A stretch of 6,616 bases of DNA, taken from Pseudomonadota bacterium. Lineage in GTDB: Bacteria; Desulfobacterota; Syntrophia; Syntrophales; UBA5619. The notes under the pieces are model-generated. The model made no database searches. It was not told where the DNA came from and was given only the letters and a program-made list of their open reading frames with translations. Below are positions 1-5,695 of the stretch, one piece after another. A program made the translations under genes and the position numbers. The stretch lies in assembly GCA_018819165.1 (NCBI GenBank), contig JAHJQP010000091.1, forward strand, positions 1-6,616. Reading direction: 5' to 3'. Positions within the stretch are counted from its first letter, which is position 1. Each line of letters opens with the position of its first letter.

Positions 1-3
1 ATT

Positions 4-20
4 CCCACCCTGCGGGCGGG
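4..20 (-). terminator. Possible terminator hairpin after the histidine phosphatase gene
   Basis: Read on the minus strand, the sequence forms a CCCGCCC / GGGTGGG stem (7 pairs, one G-U) with a GCA loop, about 50 nt after the stop codon of the phosphatase gene. It would close the leftward transcription unit. Only AAT of the following bases lies inside the window, so a U-tract cannot be seen. It could equally be one more intergenic palindromic repeat. Confidence 0.4.
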
Positions 21-69
21 GCTCTCAGTTTCAGACCCGGCCTCGAACTGAAGCGGGAAGGGACCGGCG

Positions 70-780
70 TTACCGGTACGTGACCAGCGCCGGGTCTTTT
101 TTCAGGGTCAGATGTGCGGTCTCGTTGAACGCCGCCAGCGTCAGGCGCTCCCCGTCATAAACGAATTTCGTCACGGAGCTGTTGGCGATCTGCCAGGCGA
201 CCCGCAGGGCGTTTTCATCCGACAGGCCCAGGGCCGTCTGGATCACCGCCGAGATGGGGCCGCCGGAGGTGAAAATGACGATCGTCTTGCCCCGGCCGTT
301 TTCCGAAATGATCCGCTTGAGTCCGTCGTTAACCCGCTCCCGGAACGCCTCCCAGGTGACGATCCCCGGCTTCCGGTACCGGCCGGTGACCCAGCGGATC
401 AGGATCTTCTCGAATACCCGTTGGAAGGCCTTCCTGTCCGTGTACATGTTCGCGAGATCCTCAGGAAGCGAAGGATCTTCCCCGGCCAAATCCGCCACGT
501 ACGAGACGATGATCGCCCGGGAGTCGTACTCGTTGAAGGCCTCTTCGATCCACAACTCCGGGAGCGAAACGCGTCGTTCCCCGTAGAGATCGACCATCGC
601 ACGGGCTGTGTCCTTCTGCCTTTCCATCGCGCCGGAATAGAGCGCATCCGGCGCGAGGCCGATTGCCAGCAAATGATTCGCCAGGATCCGGGACTGTTCG
701 CCCCCCATCTCCGAAAGCCGGTCGTAGTTTTCGCTCCCAAAGGAGGCCTGACCGTGCCGGATCATATACAGTTTACCCAT
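70..780 (-). CDS. Histidine phosphatase (phosphoglycerate mutase-like) family protein
   Basis: This 236-aa cytosolic protein has the histidine phosphatase fold. The N-terminal signature RHGQAS is at residues 8-13, with Arg8 and His9 the expected phosphate-binding Arg and nucleophile. It is followed by YDRLSEMG (19-26), an SGAMERQKDTA block with the second Arg at 54, and a candidate general acid Glu84 in EEAFNEYD. The C-terminal block normally reads like SHGGPI. Here it is FTSGGPI (170-176), so Ser172 stands where the second catalytic His should be. FNETAHL (218-224) near the end is typical of a bacterial subgroup. The substrate cannot be read from sequence, and phosphatase activity is uncertain without the second His. 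Its ATG lies 30 bp after the stop of the acyl-CoA synthetase gene, with a weak Shine-Dalgarno, which suggests co-transcription and perhaps translational coupling. A role on a CoA-thioester or phosphorylated metabolite is only a guess from context. Confidence 0.88.
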   Translation of the reverse strand: MGKLYMIRHGQASFGSENYDRLSEMGGEQSRILANHLLAIGLAPDALYSGAMERQKDTARAMVDLYGERRVSLPELWIEEAFNEYDSRAIIVSYVADLAGEDPSLPEDLANMYTDRKAFQRVFEKILIRWVTGRYRKPGIVTWEAFRERVNDGLKRIISENGRGKTIVIFTSGGPISAVIQTALGLSDENALRVAWQIANSSVTKFVYDGERLTLAAFNETAHLTLKKDPALVTYR

Positions 781-810
781 AAATCGCCAAGCCCTTTCTC
801 AAATATCTCC

Positions 811-2994
811 TTATTCCTCCCCGTCGCGCCACTGCCGGTAGGCGTACATCCGGGCCAGGGCCTTGACGGCCCGCTCCGGCGTCAGGAAGGAGACCCCCTT
901 GTAGGGGCTCCCCTCGACGTCCATGATCGTGCGGGCATTTTCGTCGGGAAGAAGATTCACCCCGAAGACCGGCTTGCCGTGCTTCTCCATGAGGCGGACC
1001 GTATGTTCCAGGTAGCTTTTTTCAAACTCGGCGAGCGCTCCGGGAATCGCTTCCAGGACTTTCCGGTCCATCACCGGATCGACCGCACGGATCGAAGCAA
1101 TCATCTGCTTGAGGAAAACCTGCGATCCCATGATGCCCAGATGGATCACCGCATCGCACCCGTCCCACTCCAGCAGCTCCTCGATGACCTGCATCGGGAT
1201 CTTGGGGCCGAATTCGCCCACGAGATCGATGGGGTTGGAACGGCTCCAGTAGGGGGGGAGGATCTGATCGATCCGCGCGATCAGCTCCGGAGCGAGATCT
1301 GGAATCGTGAGGCCATTCTCCACGCAGAGGTCGGAGGCAACGACCCCCCAGCCGCCGCCCAGGGTCAGCACGGCGACCCGGTTGCCACGGGGGAGGGGGA
1401 GGGAGGAGAAGGCGGCCGACAGGTCGAGGAGGTCCATCGGCTGCTCCACGACGCCGATCCCCGCCTGGCGGGCGGCGGCGTCGAAGACCCGGATGTTCGA
1501 GGCGAGCGCCCCCGTGTGGCTCGCCGCGGCGCGGTTCCCCGCCTGGGTGCGCCCCCCCTTGAGCATAACGACCGGCTTCTTCTTGCCCACGCGCCGGGCG
1601 GATTCAAAGAAACGGCGGCCGTTCTTGATGCTTTCCAGGTAGAGCACGACCGTCTGCGTCAGCTCATCGACCTCGAACGCCTCCATGTAATCCTCGATCG
1701 TGATCATCGCCTCGTTTCCCGAACCGATGAAGGCGCGGATACCGACCCCCTCGTGTTCGGCGAAGCCGAGGAGCTGCACACCCAGGTTCCCCGACTGGGA
1801 GACGATAGTGGTTGCGCCAGGCCGGGGACGGACGTTGGATCCGCAGCAGAAGAGGTTGTCGTGAGGATTGCAGATCCCCATCGTGTTGGGGCCTAAGATC
1901 AGGATGCCAGCCTCGCGCGCCGCGCTTACCAATTCTTCCTCCAGGCGCCGCCCCTCGGCGCCGGTTTCGGCGAATCCGGAGGTGATAAGGAGCATGTTCC
2001 TGATCTTCTTTTCTTTGAACTGGGGAATCAGGTCCAGGACTTTCATCGCCGGTATGGTCACCACGGCCAGATCGACCGGCCCCGGGATCTCCGCCACCGA
2101 TTTGAAGGTCGGCCGGCCGGTAATCTCCCCGCCTTTGGAGTTGACAAGATAGATCGGCCCTTTGAACCCCCCCGCGGCCGTATTGCAGAAAAGTCTGTAC
2201 CCCCACTTGCCTAATGTCCCGGAGGCGCCGACGAAGGCGATGGAGCGGGGGTAGAAGAGCTTCGCGATCGCCATCGGGTCTATCGGCGGATGGGAGGTCT
2301 TCGCCGCGGGCCGCTCGCCCAGGATGATCAGGGCGTCCACGGCCGTCACCCGGCCGTCCGGGCCGACTAGGAGCGGGTTGATGTCCACCTCGGTCACGTC
2401 CTCAAGCTCCATGCTTATGCGGGAGAGACCGACCAGGGCGCGGACAATCTGATCGCGGGCCGCCGCCGCCTCGCCGCGGAACGGCCCGAGGAGCATTTTT
2501 GCCCGTAATTCATCGATCATCTGCCCGGCATGGTTTTCATCCACGGGAGCGATGCTGAAGGCGACGTCGTCGAGGGCCTCGGTGAAGATGCCGCCGAGGC
2601 CGAACATGACGACCGGACCGAACTGGGGATCGCAGGAGAGGCCGGCGACGAACTCCCGGCGGCCGGAGAGCATCGGCTGGATCAGGTACCCCTCGAGATC
2701 GGCCCCCGCGGACGCGGCCACCTGCTGCGCTGCCCGGCGTACGTCCCCGGCATCCTTCAAATTCAGACGGACGAGACCCCGCTCCGTCTTGTGGGTCAGT
2801 TTCGCACCCAGGCCCTTCAGGACGACAGGAAACCTTATCTCCTCCGCGGCGGCCACGGCCTCCTCTAACGTCGCCGCGATCTTCTCCTCCACGACCGGCA
2901 CGCCGTACTGCTTGAGCACCGCTTTCGATTCCGCCTCGGTCAGGGCGGTTCGGTCTTCTGCCTTGGCCTTCCTTATCAATTCCGCTGCAGCCAT
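811..2994 (-). CDS. ADP-forming acyl-CoA synthetase (acetate-CoA ligase family), fused beta-alpha
   Basis: This 727-aa enzyme interconverts an acyl-CoA + ADP + Pi and an acid + CoA + ATP, usable for substrate-level phosphorylation or acid activation. Numbering is from the ATG. The N-terminal ATP-grasp (beta) half, about 1-230, has KLTHKTERG with the beta-side His68 and EVDINPLLV (metal/ATP site, 202-210). Then follow a CoA-binding Rossmann domain (SIAFVGASGTLGKWG, from about 251), the succinyl-CoA-ligase-like domain (PNTMGICN about 369; SQSGNLG about 399) and AAASHTGALA, whose His493 is the expected phosphohistidine of the alpha half. No GNAT acetyltransferase domain is present, so it is not a Pat-type fusion. 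A TTG at 3012 is in frame. I chose the ATG at 2994 because AGGAG sits 5 nt upstream of it, inside the would-be extension. The acyl substrate is unknown. The gene precedes the histidine phosphatase by 30 bp and follows the cupin-ABM gene by 80 bp. Confidence 0.93.
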   Translation of the reverse strand: MAAAELIRKAKAEDRTALTEAESKAVLKQYGVPVVEEKIAATLEEAVAAAEEIRFPVVLKGLGAKLTHKTERGLVRLNLKDAGDVRRAAQQVAASAGADLEGYLIQPMLSGRREFVAGLSCDPQFGPVVMFGLGGIFTEALDDVAFSIAPVDENHAGQMIDELRAKMLLGPFRGEAAAARDQIVRALVGLSRISMELEDVTEVDINPLLVGPDGRVTAVDALIILGERPAAKTSHPPIDPMAIAKLFYPRSIAFVGASGTLGKWGYRLFCNTAAGGFKGPIYLVNSKGGEITGRPTFKSVAEIPGPVDLAVVTIPAMKVLDLIPQFKEKKIRNMLLITSGFAETGAEGRRLEEELVSAAREAGILILGPNTMGICNPHDNLFCCGSNVRPRPGATTIVSQSGNLGVQLLGFAEHEGVGIRAFIGSGNEAMITIEDYMEAFEVDELTQTVVLYLESIKNGRRFFESARRVGKKKPVVMLKGGRTQAGNRAAASHTGALASNIRVFDAAARQAGIGVVEQPMDLLDLSAAFSSLPLPRGNRVAVLTLGGGWGVVASDLCVENGLTIPDLAPELIARIDQILPPYWSRSNPIDLVGEFGPKIPMQVIEELLEWDGCDAVIHLGIMGSQVFLKQMIASIRAVDPVMDRKVLEAIPGALAEFEKSYLEHTVRLMEKHGKPVFGVNLLPDENARTIMDVEGSPYKGVSFLTPERAVKALARMYAYRQWRDGEE

Positions 2995-3017
2995 TTTCTC
3001 TCCTGAGATCAAAGTCG

Positions 3018-3031
3018 GGGTCAGGTCTTGA
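3018..3031 (+). repeat. Dispersed repeat GGGTCAGGTCTTGA, copy 1
   Basis: The 14-mer lies in the 80-bp gap between the cupin-ABM and acyl-CoA synthetase genes, just upstream of the latter's ribosome binding site, and is followed by an AT-rich ATTTTACGTTTTT tail. Its exact reverse complement is at 5682-5695. From memory, GGGGTCAGGTCTTGA strings are abundant intergenic repeats in deltaproteobacterial genomes. That is recollection, not a search. Beside it, TGCCC (3050-3054) and GGGCA (3063-3067) could form a weak stem without a convincing U-tract. Confidence 0.5.
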
Positions 3032-3074
3032 ATTTTACGTTTTTAAAGATGCCCCGTCCCGTGGGCAGGGAGAT

Positions 3075-3731
3075 TCACTTTCGATAAGAGATGAGCCGCT
3101 CATAGAAATGGGGCGTGGACGAGCCGAGGAGCAGCGGCTCCACCTGATGGAAGAGCTGCTCGCGGTCATCACTCAAGTGCATGTCCATGAAGGTCTCTTT
3201 CGATTCGTGCTCGACGATCGCGGCATAGCGGCTGCCGCCCTCGATCGGCCCCAGGAGCGTCCGGGAGATGAACCCGGGATGCTTCGCGAAAACCTCGCTG
3301 GAGCGGCGGAACCACTCCGCGAATGCCCCCTCTTTCCCCGGCTTGGGCGGCGCAAAATCGACGAGATTTACGAAGAGGCCTTTCTGAACGCTCACGGCCG
3401 CTTCCCGGGGCCTCTCCTCCGGAAGCGGCATCTTGATGACCAGAAAAACCAAAGGATCTTGCGAGTCGTTCCAGATCCCCATCGACTCGCCCGAGGGAAC
3501 GCGGAGCAGCTTCCCCGGCCCCATGCGGACGGTTTCCTCTCCCACGGAGAAGTTCCCCTCACCGCGAACCACCTGGATGATCACCGGGGCATCCGCCGTA
3601 TGGACGGGAACATCCTTCCCCGGCTCCAGACCGACCTGACGGATCTTAAGATACGGCTCTTCCACGAGCGCCGCAACGCCGCGCCCCTGATGGCTGAAAA
3701 CCTCTCTGCTCTGCAAATCTATGATCTCCAT
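3075..3731 (-). CDS. Cupin domain plus antibiotic biosynthesis monooxygenase (ABM) domain fusion
   Basis: This 218-aa cytosolic protein has two domains. Residues about 25-103 form a single cupin barrel (GKDVPVHTADAP 38-49; QVVRGEGNFSVGEE 53-66; GPGKLLRVPSGES 71-83). Residues about 117-215 resemble an ABM ferredoxin-like barrel (FAEWFRRSSEVFAKHPGF 137-154; a Glu/His-rich strand IVEHESKETFMDMHL 172-186). The cupin metal motif is eroded. Only His44 of the HxH pair remains, Gln53 sits near the usual Glu position, and Met84 is where the second-motif His would be, so a canonical metal site is doubtful. ABM proteins act as small oxygenases, haem-degrading enzymes or simple dimerisation modules, and sequence alone does not decide. 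The start is supported by GGGAGGTG seven bases before the ATG. The gene lies between the Crp/Fnr regulator (124-bp gap, no clear terminator) and the acyl-CoA synthetase. A sensor or ligand-binding role is conjecture. Confidence 0.85.
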   Translation of the reverse strand: MEIIDLQSREVFSHQGRGVAALVEEPYLKIRQVGLEPGKDVPVHTADAPVIIQVVRGEGNFSVGEETVRMGPGKLLRVPSGESMGIWNDSQDPLVFLVIKMPLPEERPREAAVSVQKGLFVNLVDFAPPKPGKEGAFAEWFRRSSEVFAKHPGFISRTLLGPIEGGSRYAAIVEHESKETFMDMHLSDDREQLFHQVEPLLLGSSTPHFYERLISYRK

Positions 3732-3855
3732 GTCTTTTCACCTCCCTTACGAAACAGCGCCCCTTTTTTGTTCGATCGTCTCTGCCTCTCCCCGACAATC
3801 ACTTTAAGCCCAGCGTGAATGAATGGTTGTCCTCTATTTTTTTAAAGGCTATTTT

Positions 3856-4545
3856 CTACGGTAGCTTCTTCCCCTCCGAGGCGATCGCATCGAGGCCCGG
3901 GCGGTCCAGGATCGTAATCTGCGCCCCCCGGGAGCGGATCAGCCCCTGGCGATTCATCTTCGTGAGGATCCGGGAGAGGGTCTCCGGGATCGTCCCCAGG
4001 AGCGACGCAAGCTGCCCCTTGGAGACGTCCAGCTCCGCCGCCCTGGCGTCGCCGTCCCGGCCGCTCAGATAGAGCAGGTATTTCGCGAGTCTCTCCGGCA
4101 CCTCCTTGAGCGACAGGTCCTCGATCAGGCCCGCAAACTGGCGCAGGCGCTGCGACAACTGCGCCAGCATATTCAGGGCGAGGACCGGGTCGTTCCGAAT
4201 GAGGGCAATGAAGGATGTCCTGGGAAAGAAGAGGAGGGCGGTTTGGGCGGCGGCCACGGCATCCGCCGGAAACCCCTGTCCGGTGAAAACGGACACCTCT
4301 CCGAACGACTCTCCCGGTCCAAAAAAATGGAGGATCTGCTCCTTCCCCTCCGCGGAGACCTTGAAGATCTTCACCCGGCCCGTGACGACCACATAAAAGC
4401 CCGTCCCTTCGTCACCTTCGGAGAAGATCCGCTCGCCCTTGCGGGAGGAACGCCGGACGCCGATCCGCGCCAGGGCGTCGTACTGTTCCCCGGAAAGCCC
4501 CAAAAAAAGGGGAATCCCAGCCAATTGTCCGCTCACCTCTTTCAT
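3856..4545 (-). CDS. Crp/Fnr-family transcriptional regulator with FNR-type recognition helix
   Basis: This 229-aa regulator has an N-terminal cyclic-nucleotide-binding-fold domain (about 10-125; GERIFSEGDEGTGFYVVVTGRVKIF 37-61; GPGESFGEVSVF 77-88). A dimerisation helix (about 120-148) and a C-terminal winged helix follow (about 150-215; DVSKGQLASLLG 173-184, recognition helix PETLSRILTK 187-196). Glu188, Ser191 and Arg192 give the ExxSR pattern of FNR/DNR proteins, which read TTGAY half-sites, rather than the E-x-x-G-R of CRP. The protein has no cysteine at all, so it cannot hold the FNR [4Fe-4S] oxygen sensor. A haem/NO (DNR-like) or other ligand is possible. AGGAGG lies 5 nt before the ATG. 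It is divergent from the ferredoxin-type gene, and a matching palindrome lies in the shared intergenic region, about 45 bp from its own start. Autoregulation plus control of the ferredoxin gene, and possibly the downstream cupin/acyl-CoA synthetase genes, is inferred. Confidence 0.93.
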   Translation of the reverse strand: MKEVSGQLAGIPLFLGLSGEQYDALARIGVRRSSRKGERIFSEGDEGTGFYVVVTGRVKIFKVSAEGKEQILHFFGPGESFGEVSVFTGQGFPADAVAAAQTALLFFPRTSFIALIRNDPVLALNMLAQLSQRLRQFAGLIEDLSLKEVPERLAKYLLYLSGRDGDARAAELDVSKGQLASLLGTIPETLSRILTKMNRQGLIRSRGAQITILDRPGLDAIASEGKKLP

Positions 4546-4588
4546 CCGGTCCTCCTGGGAGTTATAGGGGTTAAATAATTACACATCT

Positions 4589-4606
4589 CTTTGACCTATG
4601 TCAAAG
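4589..4606. promoter_or_regulatory. FNR-type operator palindrome CTTTGAC-CTAT-GTCAAAG
   Basis: This is a perfect inverted repeat with 7-bp arms and a 4-bp spacer. Its core TTGAC-N4-GTCAA differs from the FNR consensus TTGAT-N4-ATCAA by one base per arm. It lies between the divergent Crp/Fnr gene and the ferredoxin-type gene. On the plus strand the core ends 12 bp before the TATAAT hexamer, one helical turn shorter than the 22 bp usual for class II activation, so it covers the -35 zone. On the minus strand TTGACA (4604-4599) could serve as a -35 for the regulator gene, but no good -10 follows. Binding by the adjacent regulator is inferred. Confidence 0.75.
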
Positions 4607-4613
4607 CGCTTTT

Positions 4614-4622
4614 TGATATAAT
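4614..4622 (+). promoter_or_regulatory. Extended -10 promoter TGATATAAT for the ferredoxin-type gene
   Basis: A perfect TATAAT at 4617-4622 is preceded by TG and one base, the extended -10 form that can work with a poor -35. The only -35-like hexamer upstream, TTGACC in the operator, is 20 bp away, which is too far for a standard promoter. Transcription would start near 4629, giving a leader of about 134 nt before the ATG at 4763. Confidence 0.55.
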
Positions 4623-4625
4623 GTG

Positions 4626-4647
4626 AAAAAGAGGGGACAGCGCCCCT
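4626..4647 (+). repeat. GGGGACAGC hairpin repeat, copy A
   Basis: AAAAAGAGGGGACAGC (4626-4641) matches the first 16 bases of AAAAAGGGGGGACAGC at 5581-5596 with one difference, and matches the reverse complement of 6375-6390 equally well. AGGGG (4632-4636) pairs with CCCCT (4643-4647) around an ACAGCG loop. A shorter related string, ACAGCGCCCCT, recurs at 3754-3764 in the cupin gene leader. This is a dispersed intergenic hairpin family. In this position it would lie at the 5' end of the ferredoxin gene transcript. Confidence 0.6.
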
Positions 4648-4648
4648 A

Positions 4649-4666
4649 TTTCCCGACACCGGGAAA
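4649..4666. repeat. Perfect inverted repeat TTTCCCG-ACAC-CGGGAAA
   Basis: Seven-base arms enclose a 4-nt loop, directly after the previous hairpin and within the predicted leader of the ferredoxin-type gene. It may be the second stem of a structured leader or an operator for an unidentified regulator. No U-tract follows, so it is not a standard terminator. Confidence 0.5.
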
Positions 4667-4702
4667 AGCAGCCGTTCGGGGGCAGTTAATTCCGTAATTC
4701 CG

Positions 4703-4742
4703 GGGACCGTATACGTAATTCGCGAATTAAGTATACTGTCCC
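4703..4742. repeat. 40-bp near-perfect palindrome (REP-like) upstream of the ferredoxin-type gene
   Basis: The arms GGGAC-C-GTATAC-G-TAATTCG and CGAATTA-A-GTATAC-T-GTCCC are complementary at 18 of 20 positions and meet with no spacer at the CGCG centre. The palindrome is preceded by a tandem pair of TAATTCCG (4687-4702) and ends 20 bp before the ATG. From memory, GGGGAC..GTATAC..TAATTCG palindromes are dispersed in deltaproteobacterial genomes and resemble REP elements mobilised by TnpA-REP transposases. No transposase is in this window. It could also act as a leader hairpin, and the AAGGAGG ribosome binding site lies just outside it. Confidence 0.7.
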
Positions 4743-4762
4743 AGTATTAAAAGGAGGTCATC

Positions 4763-5578
4763 ATGAAAAGCATCAGAAAGATCATCCAGATCGACGAAGA
4801 CAAATGCGACGGTTGCGGGCTGTGCGTTCCCTCGTGTGCCGAGGGCGCCATCCAGGTCATAGACGGCAAGGCGCGGCTCGTGGCCGAGAAGTACTGCGAC
4901 GGCCTCGGGGCCTGCCTCGGCGAATGCCCGAAGGACGCCCTTAAGGTTGTGGACGCGGAGGTGGATGCCTTCAACGAGGAGGCCGCCAAGGAACACGTCC
5001 GAAAAACAAAAGAGGGGACGGCCGCTCACCCGCACGGCCCGGCGGCAGTCATGCACACCGCAAGGGAGCACGGTCCCGGTCTGCACATGGCCGGAGCAGA
5101 GCAGACGATGGCCTGCGGCTGCCCGTCCACGCTCATGCAGAGCTTCGCCCCGCAAATCCCGCAGACCGCCTGCGAGAAGGCCAACATTCCGGTCGCGAGG
5201 CCCCCTTCCGGCCTCTCGGCCCTGACCCACTGGCCGGTCCAGATCACGCTCGTCCCGCCGACGGCGCCGTTCCTTCGGGGAGCCGATCTGCTCGTCGCCT
5301 CGGACTGCACGCCGTTTGCCTATCCCCGGTTCCACGACGAACTGCTCAGGGGGAAGACGCTCCTTGTGGGCTGCCCCAAATTGGATGACGTGGAGGGGTA
5401 CGTAAAAAAATTCGCCGCCATCTTTGCGACGGCGGCGATCAGAAGCGTCACGGTGGTCGTCATGGAGGTCCCCTGCTGCCAGGGGCTCCCGGTCATCGTC
5501 CGGAAGGGGATGGCCCAGGCGGGAAAGAGCGTCCCCATCGAGGTCGTGACCATCTCCGTCCGCGGGGAAATGCTATAA
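4763..5578 (+). CDS. Ferredoxin-type 4Fe-4S protein with Cys-rich C-terminal domain
   Basis: This is a 271-aa soluble protein without a signal peptide. Residues 1-62 form a dicluster ferredoxin domain. The first motif CDGCGLCVPSC gives Cys15, 18, 21 and 25. The second, YCDGLGACLGECP, gives only Cys45, 51 and 55, with Leu48 where the fourth Cys is normal, so the second cluster may be [3Fe-4S] or use another ligand. Residues about 63-115 are a His-rich linker. The C-terminal domain (about 116-271) has ACGCPS (117-122), a LVASDCTPFAYPRFH block (177-191, Cys182), LLVGCPKLDD (200-209, Cys204) and PCCQG (237-241). These Cys could hold another cluster or a metal. Electron transfer is the likely role, but the partner and the function of the C-terminal domain are unknown to me. 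AAGGAGG sits 6 nt before the ATG. The promoter region carries an FNR-type palindrome shared with the divergent regulator, suggesting redox or nitrosative control. Genes of this type are, from memory, often near Crp/Fnr regulators in anaerobes. Confidence 0.87.
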   Translation: MKSIRKIIQIDEDKCDGCGLCVPSCAEGAIQVIDGKARLVAEKYCDGLGACLGECPKDALKVVDAEVDAFNEEAAKEHVRKTKEGTAAHPHGPAAVMHTAREHGPGLHMAGAEQTMACGCPSTLMQSFAPQIPQTACEKANIPVARPPSGLSALTHWPVQITLVPPTAPFLRGADLLVASDCTPFAYPRFHDELLRGKTLLVGCPKLDDVEGYVKKFAAIFATAAIRSVTVVVMEVPCCQGLPVIVRKGMAQAGKSVPIEVVTISVRGEML

Positions 5579-5596
5579 ACAAAAAGGGGGGACAGC
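5578..5596 (+). repeat. 19-bp repeat AACAAAAAGGGGGGACAGC, left copy
   Basis: The exact reverse complement lies at 6375-6393, so the two copies bracket about 780 bp containing the AbiE-type remnant as an inverted pair. The left copy overlaps the last base of the ferredoxin-type stop codon. It is the extended version of the GGGGACAGC family also seen at 4626-4641. Confidence 0.75.
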
Positions 5597-5610
5597 CACG
5601 GCGCTGTCCC
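5589..5610 (-). terminator. Bidirectional hairpin, better terminator on the minus strand
   Basis: GGGACAGC and GCTGTCCC form a perfect 8-bp stem with a 6-nt loop. On the minus strand it is followed by CCCTTTTTGTTT, a reasonable U-tract, and could end transcription of the AbiE-type remnant. On the plus strand the tail is TCGTATTTATTTA, weaker but plausible as the end of the ferredoxin-type transcript. It is built from the dispersed GGGGACAGC repeat, so the terminator role may be secondary. Confidence 0.55.
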
Positions 5611-5645
5611 TCGTATTTATTTAGCAAGGCTGAAACGCTATGGTT

Positions 5646-5664
5646 CCCTTCGATAAACTCAGGG
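5646..5664. repeat. CCCTTCGATAAACTCAGGG repeat-like element
   Basis: The short imperfect palindrome CCCT..AGGG closely resembles the CCCTTCGACAAGCTCAGGG strings I remember as common intergenic repeats in many bacterial genomes. The match is from memory and only one copy is present here. It lies in the 165-bp gene-free stretch between the ferredoxin-type gene and the AbiE remnant. Confidence 0.4.
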
Positions 5665-5681
5665 GCAGGCTCGGCTCACCA

Positions 5682-5695
5682 TCAAGACCTGACCC
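5682..5695 (-). repeat. Dispersed repeat GGGTCAGGTCTTGA, copy 2 (inverted)
   Basis: This is the exact reverse complement of the 14-mer at 3018-3031. By itself a 14-mer match in a window this size could be chance, but both copies are intergenic and both sit near other repeat elements, which favours a true repeat family. Confidence 0.5.

Noticed and set aside
112..1896. A 594-codon plus-strand open frame
   Set aside because: It is antisense to the phosphatase and acyl-CoA synthetase genes, shows no recognisable domain, and has the Arg/Pro/Gly/Asp-rich composition typical of shadow frames in GC-rich DNA.
1664..2206. A 180-codon minus-strand frame inside the acyl-CoA synthetase gene
   Set aside because: It is an out-of-frame reading of the same strand, with no family resemblance.
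3108..3818. A 236-codon plus-strand open frame
   Set aside because: It is antisense to the cupin-ABM gene, which has clear domain motifs and a strong ribosome binding site.
3856..4545. Oxygen-sensing FNR orthologue
   Set aside because: The protein contains no cysteine, so it cannot bind the FNR iron-sulfur cluster. Only the DNA-binding helix is FNR-type.
4559..4566. Class II activation of the regulator's own gene using TATAAC at 4566-4561
   Set aside because: The spacing from the operator is 24 bp, not 22, and transcription would begin inside the Shine-Dalgarno sequence, leaving almost no leader.
4703..4742. Rho-independent terminator
   Set aside because: The long palindrome has no U-tract on either strand and lies directly upstream of a gene start, so termination is not its obvious role.
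4727..5335. A 202-codon minus-strand open frame
   Set aside because: It is antisense to the ferredoxin-type gene, whose Cys motifs and ribosome binding site are convincing.
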